NCBI GenBank assembly: GCA_022710245.1
Contig: JAKLHH010000478.1
Span: forward strand, 1-6,235
Reading direction: 5' to 3'
Source of the DNA: Myxococcota bacterium
GTDB taxonomy: Bacteria; Myxococcota; Polyangia; GCA-2747355; JAKLHH01
Length of the DNA stretch: 6,235 nucleotides
A program made the translations under genes and the position numbers. This document shows positions 1 to 4,405 of the stretch, piece by piece. Under the pieces are notes generated by a model. That model worked only from the letters and a program-made list of their open reading frames with translations. It had not been told where the DNA came from and did not search any database. Positions within the stretch are counted from its first letter, which is position 1. Every line of letters starts with the position of its first letter.

Positions 1-646
1 CGTCGATGACGTTCTGCATGAAGGTGCCCACCGAGAGCAACCCCGCGGTGATGCCCTCCAGCCCGTCGCGCACGTGGAGCGTGCTGTCCAGCTTCCAGGT
101 GCCGGCCATGCGGTCCGCGGCGTGCGGGATGTTGCAGACCTCCTGCGACTTGCAGACGCCGCTCAGGCAGATCTGTCCGGCCGGGCAGTCCGCGTTCTTC
201 GCGCAGCCGGGCTTGCCGCCGCTGCCGGGGCCGCCGTCCGGCGTGCAGACGCCGCTCAGGCAGAGGTAGCCGATCGGGCAGTCGTCGTTCGTGCCGCAAG
301 CGCCGGGCGGCGGCATGCAGACGCCCGAGATGCACTGCTGGCCCGAGGGGCAGTTGTTCCCCTCGATGGGGTCGCAGGGGCCGCTGTCCTTGGCGGACGG
401 CGGCACGCACTTGCCGACCTTCGTGTTGCAGGTGTAGGGCGCGACGCACTGGGCGTCGTCGTTGCAGCTCGGCAGCTTGGCGGTGCCCGGCGAGGTCGGC
501 CCCGTGATGGGCGAGCCGGTGCCTGGATTGGTGCCGTCGCACTTGCCGTCCGCGCAGTCGCCATCGGTGTAGATGCCCCCCTCGCAGCCCGCGACCGCGA
601 CCGCCAGGACGAGGACACACGTCAGGTTCAGGTGGCTCGACTTCAT
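1..646 (-). CDS. Cys-module lipoprotein, 5' part (runs off left edge)
   Basis: Function unknown; a probable exported lipoprotein. The frame is open from the ATG at 646-644 to the window edge (215 full codons, no stop seen), so the C-terminus is missing. Residues 1-20 form a signal peptide: one Lys, then a Val/Leu/Ala-rich core ending in lipobox V18-A-G-C21. After a Gly/Thr/Pro-rich linker (about 38-58) come four Cys modules: C61-C80, C91-C110, C117-C134 and C148-C165. The last two share the spacing C-x5-C-x5-C-x4-C and the ending C-L-S-G-V-C. From C171 a new domain begins (GTWKLDSTLHVRDGLEG, residues 182-198) that I do not recognise. A GAGGG Shine-Dalgarno lies 8 bases before the ATG; a GTG codon directly in front could also be the start. 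Such repeats are common in Myxococcota envelope proteins and are probably disulfide-bonded (family knowledge). The gene is divergent from the propeptide/peptidase operon. The gene call is secure, the role is not. Confidence 0.88.
   Translation of the reverse strand, partial: MKSSHLNLTCVLVLAVAVAGCEGGIYTDGDCADGKCDGTNPGTGSPITGPTSPGTAKLPSCNDDAQCVAPYTCNTKVGKCVPPSAKDSGPCDPIEGNNCPSGQQCISGVCMPPPGACGTNDDCPIGYLCLSGVCTPDGGPGSGGKPGCAKNADCPAGQICLSGVCKSQEVCNIPHAADRMAGTWKLDSTLHVRDGLEGITAGLLSVGTFMQNVID
152..466 (-). repeat. Four Cys-rich coding modules
   Basis: These are imperfect repeats inside the lipoprotein gene. The modules occupy 407-466, 317-376, 245-298 and 152-205, and each encodes four cysteines. 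The last two are closest. They share an exact 21-base match (151-171 and 244-264 on the plus strand) exactly 93 bases apart, which is 31 codons and keeps the frame. The match covers the C-L-S-G-V-C end of the module. Identity at DNA level, not only protein level, suggests fairly recent tandem duplication or gene conversion, although shared codon bias also contributes. Confidence 0.8.
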
Positions 647-779
647 CACCGAGGCCCTCACTCGCTCGTTGGTAACCCACAGTTGTGCAAGGGTCGGGCC
701 GGGACTCTGCGCAGCACCGCCCATACCCCCATCGACTGATCAACCACTTAGAAACCACGCGCGATCTCCGAGTGGCTGA

Positions 780-827
780 AGGGCCAGCCAGCCAAAGGGG
801 TCAACTGTCTCCAGCGCTGGCGGCCCT
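780..827. other. Possible long stem-loop
   Basis: AGGGCC (780-785) pairs with GGCCCT (822-827), and GCCAGC (787-792) pairs with GCTGGC (816-821). This gives 12 base pairs interrupted by one bulged A at 786, around a 23-base loop. The loop end also holds a 10-bp palindrome, CCAGCGCTGG (811-820), which could form a competing structure. There is no T-tract on either side, so it does not look like an intrinsic terminator. In such GC-rich DNA a stem of this size may arise by chance. Confidence 0.3.
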
Positions 828-887
828 CATGACGCTCCGCGCCGCGGGCCTGCGAGCTCGCCGGCTTACCCGCGCGGGCGCGCCCGG

Positions 888-905
888 AGGTGCCAGCTGG
901 CACCT
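888..905. promoter_or_regulatory. 18-bp perfect palindrome, possible operator
   Basis: AGGTGCCAGCTGGCACCT is a perfect dyad with no central spacer. It is flanked by GGGCGCGC (876-883) and GCGCGCCC (906-913), which are reverse complements of each other, so the symmetry can be extended outward if a 4-base CCGG bulge on the left is allowed. It lies between divergent genes, about 80 bases upstream of the tentative rightward -35 and 242 bases from the leftward start codon. That position would fit a binding site for a dimeric regulator. No regulator gene is visible in the window, so the role is inferred. A hairpin acting in RNA is the alternative. Confidence 0.4.
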
Positions 906-923
906 GCGCGCCCCGGAGCGGCA

Positions 924-944
924 CCGTCCCCCGTCCCCCGTCAC
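924..944. repeat. Three tandem heptamers (CCGTCCC-like)
   Basis: Three head-to-tail 7-base units (CCGTCCC, CCGTCCC, CCGTCAC) lie between the palindrome and the tentative promoter. This could be simple-sequence slippage or, less likely, clustered protein sites. No function can be assigned. Confidence 0.5.
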
Positions 945-984
945 GCGACGCAGCGAGAATGGCGCAGCGCTGCCCACCGTTTCA

Positions 985-1011
985 TTGCGGCGACTCGCGG
1001 CGTGCTATGTT
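985..1011 (+). promoter_or_regulatory. Tentative promoter for the propeptide-peptidase operon
   Basis: A TTGCGG -35-like box (985-990) is followed after 15 bases by TATGTT (1006-1011). A TG at 1003-1004 is in the extended -10 position. The spacer is shorter than the usual 16-18 bases, so the extended -10 would have to compensate. Initiation shortly after 1011 would leave a leader of roughly 45 bases before the ATG at 1063. This is pattern matching only and no transcription data are available. Confidence 0.3.
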
Positions 1012-1062
1012 TCGCTCGAGTCTGTAGCCCGGTCCGCCGCCCACCCTGGCAAGGAGAGCATA

Positions 1063-1788
1063 ATGCGTTGGCCCTTCACACTGATGTTGCTGGCAGGCCT
1101 GCTGCCGGCCACGGCCCGCAGCGAGGTGACCGCGCGGGTCCACTTCCAGCGAGAGAGGGCGAGGGCGTCGAGGGCGATCCGCGAGCTGGGCGTCGGCGAG
1201 GACGCCGTGCAGTGGGCCGCGCAGCGGACCCGACCCGCTGCCATCCGCGGGCTGCGCGTCCGCGTCGCCGGCGCCACCGACGCCGAGCGCGCGCGCCACT
1301 TCCTCGCCGCGCACCCTGCCCTCTTCGTGCCCGCCGACGCGGCCGCGCTGCAGCTCGTGGACGTGCAGGGCACGACCGGCCTCCGCGTCGCCCGCTTTCA
1401 GCAGCTGGTCCAGGGCCTCCCCGTCGAGGGGGCGTTCGTCACCGTCTCCCTCGACGACACGGGCCAGGTCCGTGCCGTGGCGAGCGAGGCAGAGCCGCTC
1501 CGGCTCACCTCCACCCGCCCCGCGCAAGGCGCGGCCGCCGCCACGCGCGCCGCGCTCCACGCGCTGGGGCTCGCTGGCCGGGACGCCCGGGGCGCCACGG
1601 TCCGCCTCGCGGTCCTCGCCGCGGGACCTCGCCTCGTCTACCGCGTCATGCTCCCCTTCACCGTCGACCCGCAGGGGCGCGTCCACCTCGTCGACGCGGT
1701 GAGCGGCGCCTACCTCGGCTGGCGCAGGGGGATCGTGCTCGACCCCCTGCCGGGCCACGCTGCCGCCAGTGCGGAGGTGCGCCGATGA
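1063..1788 (+). CDS. Stand-alone exported FTP/PepSY propeptide protein
   Basis: This 241-residue exported protein resembles the propeptide of fungalysin/thermolysin-type metallopeptidases but carries no peptidase domain. Residues 1-18 are a signal peptide (hydrophobic core 5-15, A16-T-A18 cleavage motif, no lipobox), so the mature protein should be soluble in the periplasm or secreted. Residues about 70-142 match the FTP pattern: a helical segment ending AAHPALF, a strand with R111-F-Q-Q, then G-L-P-V-E-G-A (118-124), V-x-V-S-L-D and G-Q-V. Residues about 180-222 look PepSY-like: L-V-Y-R-V (191-195), then V-D-A-V-S-G-A-Y-L (210-218). In known precursors this unit acts as intramolecular chaperone and inhibitor (family knowledge). 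I chose ATG 1063 because AGGAG lies 6 bases upstream and the signal peptide starts there; the frame extends further upstream but looks non-coding. The stop overlaps the next start as ATGA, implying translational coupling with the peptidase. A trans-acting role is inferred. Confidence 0.88.
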   Translation: MRWPFTLMLLAGLLPATARSEVTARVHFQRERARASRAIRELGVGEDAVQWAAQRTRPAAIRGLRVRVAGATDAERARHFLAAHPALFVPADAAALQLVDVQGTTGLRVARFQQLVQGLPVEGAFVTVSLDDTGQVRAVASEAEPLRLTSTRPAQGAAAATRAALHALGLAGRDARGATVRLAVLAAGPRLVYRVMLPFTVDPQGRVHLVDAVSGAYLGWRRGIVLDPLPGHAAASAEVRR

Positions 1789-3500
1789 GAGCCCCTCTGA
1801 CCCTCGTGTCCCTCCCGTCCCTCGCGGCCCTCGCGCTCCTCGCGCTGGCCACGCCGGCCTGCACCACCACCTCGACGCCGGCGAGCGACGGCGTCACCTC
1901 CGGCGACGGGATGCGCACCGACGGCGGAGGCGCCGCCGACGCGCGCACCGACACCGTGCGCGGCGAGGCGCCAGGCCCGGCGGCCAATGTCTACAGGAGC
2001 AACCCCGTCGACGACCAGAAGAAGACGACGCGCGTGCTGCTGCAGTCCATCACCGACCCCAAGGGGCTGCTGGTGGGCAGCTACGTCAACGTCTGGAACT
2101 GCATCAACGCCGAGGGCGGCCAGAAGATCAACCTCAACCTCGGCACGATGGCCGTCAGCGGCTCCCTCTGCAAGCTGACGCAGAAGGTGAAGCCGGGCGC
2201 CGATGGCAGCTACCTGCAGTACGTGCCGCCCGCCTCCGACATCGACGGCGGCGACTCCTTCGCCGAGATCATGATGTACCACCACGTCACCACCATCGCG
2301 GACCACTACAAGAAGACCTTCGGGCTGACCGCGGTCGACAAGCCGATCCGCGCCATCGTCAACGTGCAGGGCTTCGTCGATATGTTCGGCAAATGGGTCG
2401 GCGTGCCGAACGCCGCCTACATCCCCAAGGACGGCGCCGACCAGCTCAAGCAGCTCTTCGGGATCGACATCCTGAACGGCGAGGAGGGGATCGTCTTCGG
2501 CTACAACAACCTGGTGCCCTCCTTCGGCGACGTGAACTTCTCCTTCGAGGCTGCCGTCATCTACCACGAGTTCACGCACCGCATGGTCGGGGGCAACCGC
2601 CTGATGTCGCCTGCCGTGGACAAGTACGGCGTGGACCCGACCCCGAAGGGGATCAACGAGGGCATCGCCGACTACATGGCCTGCTCCTTCCTGGAGAACC
2701 CGATGCTCGGTGCCTACTCGCTCGGCAGCCAGGCCCGCGACCTGACCCGCTCCTTCAAGTGCCCTGACCACGTCGTGGGCGAGGAGCACGTCGACGGTGA
2801 GATCTTCAGCGGCGCGCTCTGGGAGGCGCGGGGCAAGGTCGGCGCCAAGGTGCTCGACCCGGCGATCTGGAAGGCCCTCCTCGGCTTCACCGCGAGCACC
2901 AACTTCCTGCAGGCCGGTCTGGCCATCGTCGACGAGGTGAAGCAGGCGGCGCCCGGCCAGGAGGCCGTGGTGCAGAAGATCTTCGAGGACCACGGCGTCA
3001 TCGGCTGCGTGCGCCTGCGCGACCACGTGGACTACGACGCTGGCACGAGCGGCTACGCCCCCTCCGTCGAGGGCAAGGGCACCATCCCGCTCACCTTCAA
3101 CGACACCGGCGTGCCGGGCGCGATGCAGTATCGGGTCGCGCTCCTCGACACCACCAAGGAGGTGGTGATCGAGTACCGCCCGCTGAGCGGCGGCATGATG
3201 GGGATGGGAGGCACCAAGGGCGACGCCTCGGTGGCGCTGCGCAAGGGCAGCGAGGCGATCACCTGGGACTTCGCGGGCGGCAAGACCGTCTCCACCGCGC
3301 AGGTGGTGCTGAAGGGCGCCGACGACACGGCGGACGCGAACGGGTACCGGCTCGTGCTCACCGGCAACTGCATCAGCAAGGGCGACCTCGTGCTGCAGTT
3401 CATCAACAACGGCCTCGCCCCGGCGAGCATCACCCGCGTCAAGATCACGCAGAGCCCCACCACCACGGCGACCACGCCGAACTTCGATCTCTGCAAGTGA
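1785..3500 (+). CDS. Lipoprotein zinc metallopeptidase, M36/M4-like gluzincin
   Basis: A probable surface-anchored zinc endopeptidase of 571 residues. Residues 1-25 are a hydrophobic signal ending T23-P-A-C26. This is a slightly irregular lipobox, so C26 lipidation is likely but not certain. A Thr/Ser/Asp/Gly linker spans about 27-66. The folded part opens at V69-Y-R-S-N-P, the motif that normally follows the propeptide in M36-type precursors. The catalytic site is H261-E-F-T-H265, with third zinc ligand E292 in N-E-G-I-A-D (291-296) and E262 as general base. The 27-residue gap from H265 to E292 is closer to fungalysins than to thermolysin. H335-V-D-G-E and A-L-W (344-346) match the later conserved block of the clan. 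Residues about 415-571 look like an all-beta C-terminal domain that I do not recognise. The start ATG overlaps the upstream stop (ATGA) and has its own GGAGG 7 bases upstream. The protein has no propeptide of its own; the preceding gene supplies one. Clan assignment is secure, exact family and substrate are not. Confidence 0.9.
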   Translation: MRAPLTLVSLPSLAALALLALATPACTTTSTPASDGVTSGDGMRTDGGGAADARTDTVRGEAPGPAANVYRSNPVDDQKKTTRVLLQSITDPKGLLVGSYVNVWNCINAEGGQKINLNLGTMAVSGSLCKLTQKVKPGADGSYLQYVPPASDIDGGDSFAEIMMYHHVTTIADHYKKTFGLTAVDKPIRAIVNVQGFVDMFGKWVGVPNAAYIPKDGADQLKQLFGIDILNGEEGIVFGYNNLVPSFGDVNFSFEAAVIYHEFTHRMVGGNRLMSPAVDKYGVDPTPKGINEGIADYMACSFLENPMLGAYSLGSQARDLTRSFKCPDHVVGEEHVDGEIFSGALWEARGKVGAKVLDPAIWKALLGFTASTNFLQAGLAIVDEVKQAAPGQEAVVQKIFEDHGVIGCVRLRDHVDYDAGTSGYAPSVEGKGTIPLTFNDTGVPGAMQYRVALLDTTKEVVIEYRPLSGGMMGMGGTKGDASVALRKGSEAITWDFAGGKTVSTAQVVLKGADDTADANGYRLVLTGNCISKGDLVLQFINNGLAPASITRVKITQSPTTTATTPNFDLCK

Positions 3501-3508
3501 TCGTCCCC

Positions 3509-3643
3509 CGAGCCCTCGTCCTGCGGCGAGCCCTCGTCCTCCGCTGAGTATCCCCGCTCCCGGCTGATCCGAGGCCCGGTCCCGGCCGCGCTGGCCCCCG
3601 CGCCGTGCCCGCCTGCGCCCGTCCCCGCGCTGGCCCCTGCGCC
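3509..3643. repeat. Low-complexity direct repeats in the gap before tenA
   Basis: The gap 3501-3721 is C-rich and holds two repeat pairs. CGAGCCCTCGTCCT occurs at 3509-3522 and 3527-3540 (18-base period). CGCGCTGGCCCCCGCGCC (3587-3604) recurs with one mismatch at 3626-3643. I see no hairpin with a T-tract, so no intrinsic terminator for the peptidase operon can be called. No regulatory role is evident; the repeats look like drift or slippage in non-coding DNA. Confidence 0.5.
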
Positions 3644-3668
3644 CTCCGCCCGCCCCCTCGGAGATCTG

Positions 3669-3677
3669 TGCTAGAGT
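3669..3677 (+). promoter_or_regulatory. Tentative extended -10 for tenA
   Basis: TGCTAGAGT (TG at 3669-3670, hexamer 3672-3677) resembles an extended -10 box and sits 44 bases before the tenA ATG. No matching -35 is visible in the C-rich DNA upstream. A small hairpin, GGCC-TTC-GGCC at 3690-3700, would fall in the leader just before the ribosome binding site. Low certainty. Confidence 0.25.
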
Positions 3678-3721
3678 CGTGGCGGGACAGGCCTTCGGCC
3701 CAGCACAGCGGGAGGCGCAGG

Positions 3722-4405
3722 ATGTCGAAGATCATCTCCGAGCTGACGACCGCCGCGGCGGCGGTCTGGCAGAGCCAGCGCGAGCACCCGTTCATCGCCG
3801 GCCTCGCCGACGGTACCCTCGCGGCCGAGCGCTTCGAGCGCTGGGTCCGCCAGGACTACCTCTACCTGATCGACTACGCGCGCGTCCTCGGCATGGCCGC
3901 CGCCCGCGCCGACCAGCTCGAGTCGATGATCTGGTTCGCGCGCCTGCTCCACCTGACCCTGGAGATCGACATGGAGCTCCACCGCGGGCACGGCCGGCGG
4001 CTCGGGGTCTCCGCGGTCGAGCTCGCCGCCGGAGAGCCGTGGCCCACGACGCGCGCCTACGCGGACTTCATGGTGCGCGTCGCCGCCACCGGCGAGGCCG
4101 CCGAGCGGGTCGCGGCCCTGCTGCCCTGCGCCTGGGGTCACGCCGAGCTGGCCGGCGAGCTGGTGAGACGCAAGCCGCCGGCGGGCTCCCCCTACCTCGA
4201 CTGGATCCGCCAGTACAGCTCGCCCGACTTCCGCCAGGCCGCCGACTGGCTGATGGAGGAGCTGGACAGGCTGGCGGGCGACGCGACGCAGCCGGTCCGC
4301 GACCGGCTGCGCGAGATCTTCCTGGCCGCGTCCCGCTACGAGCTCGCCTTCTGGGAGATGTGCTGGAACGGCGAGCGCTGGCCCGGTGAGCGCCCGCCCG
4401 GCTGA
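3722..4405 (+). CDS. tenA: TenA family aminopyrimidine aminohydrolase (thiaminase II)
   Basis: A cytoplasmic, all-helical TenA/THI-4 family protein of 227 residues (Bacillus subtilis TenA is about 236). Characterised members hydrolyse 4-amino-5-aminomethyl-2-methylpyrimidine to the hydroxymethyl form, salvaging degraded thiamine, and can cleave thiamine itself. Visible motifs are H22-P-F-I, L-A-D-G-T-L (28-33), Q44-D45-Y-L-Y-L and L-L-P-C136-A-W. Aligned by eye to B. subtilis TenA, D45, Y113, C136, Y165 and E207 match active-site D44, Y112, C135, Y163 and E205. The catalytic cysteine places it in the Cys-type (TenA_C) group. The position of B. subtilis Y139 is His (H140), which is unusual. 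The start ATG has GGAGG 6 bases upstream; upstream codons in the same frame are low-complexity intergenic sequence. No other thiamine gene is nearby and I see no convincing TPP riboswitch. Its stop TGA shares one base with the next gene's ATG (TGATG), so the two are probably translationally coupled. Confidence 0.93.
   Translation: MSKIISELTTAAAAVWQSQREHPFIAGLADGTLAAERFERWVRQDYLYLIDYARVLGMAAARADQLESMIWFARLLHLTLEIDMELHRGHGRRLGVSAVELAAGEPWPTTRAYADFMVRVAATGEAAERVAALLPCAWGHAELAGELVRRKPPAGSPYLDWIRQYSSPDFRQAADWLMEELDRLAGDATQPVRDRLREIFLAASRYELAFWEMCWNGERWPGERPPG

Larger units (their letters stand above)
647..1062. other. Divergent intergenic region
   Basis: About 416 bases lie between the divergent starts of the Cys-module lipoprotein and the propeptide gene. 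The plus-strand frame of the propeptide gene stays open upstream to 685, but that extension is Arg/Ala/Pro-rich, has no domain-like sequence and would bury the signal peptide, so I treat it as non-coding. The stretch nearest the lipoprotein (about 670-760) is less GC-rich than its surroundings and probably carries that gene's promoter, but I could not pick convincing -35/-10 boxes. Symmetric and repeated elements inside this region are listed separately. No tRNA, rRNA or small ORF with a good ribosome binding site was seen. Confidence 0.6.

Noticed and set aside
74..739. Plus-strand ORF of 221 codons opposite the Cys-module lipoprotein
   Set aside because: Ala/Arg/Val-rich shadow translation. 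The minus-strand frame has a signal peptide, lipobox and ordered Cys modules.
768..783. CCGAGTGGCTGAAGGG resembles the D-arm of a serine or leucine tRNA
   Set aside because: No acceptor stem, anticodon arm or T-loop (no GGTTCGAATCC-like sequence) follows at the right distance. Most likely chance.
685..1062. N-terminal extension of the propeptide gene (frame open from 685)
   Set aside because: Arg/Ala/Pro-rich with no recognisable domain. The ATG at 1063 has a good Shine-Dalgarno and begins a clear signal peptide.
1710..3026. Long minus-strand ORF of 438 codons opposite the peptidase
   Set aside because: Repetitive His/Val/Asp/Gly/Ala composition typical of the antisense of a GC-rich gene. 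The plus-strand frame holds the zinc-binding motifs.
3544..3574. Partial THI-box (TPP riboswitch) resemblance upstream of tenA: CTGAGT, 14 bases, CTGATC
   Set aside because: The spacing equals that in E. coli thiM as I recall it and the context is tempting. However, the conserved 5' GGGGTGC and the 3' TAATGCCAGCG...AGGGA parts are absent, and the surrounding C-rich repeats cannot form the expected helices. A covariance-model search (Rfam TPP) would decide it.
3690..3700. GGCCTTCGGCC hairpin as a terminator for the peptidase operon
   Set aside because: Only four base pairs, no T-tract, and placed just before the tenA ribosome binding site rather than near the peptidase stop.
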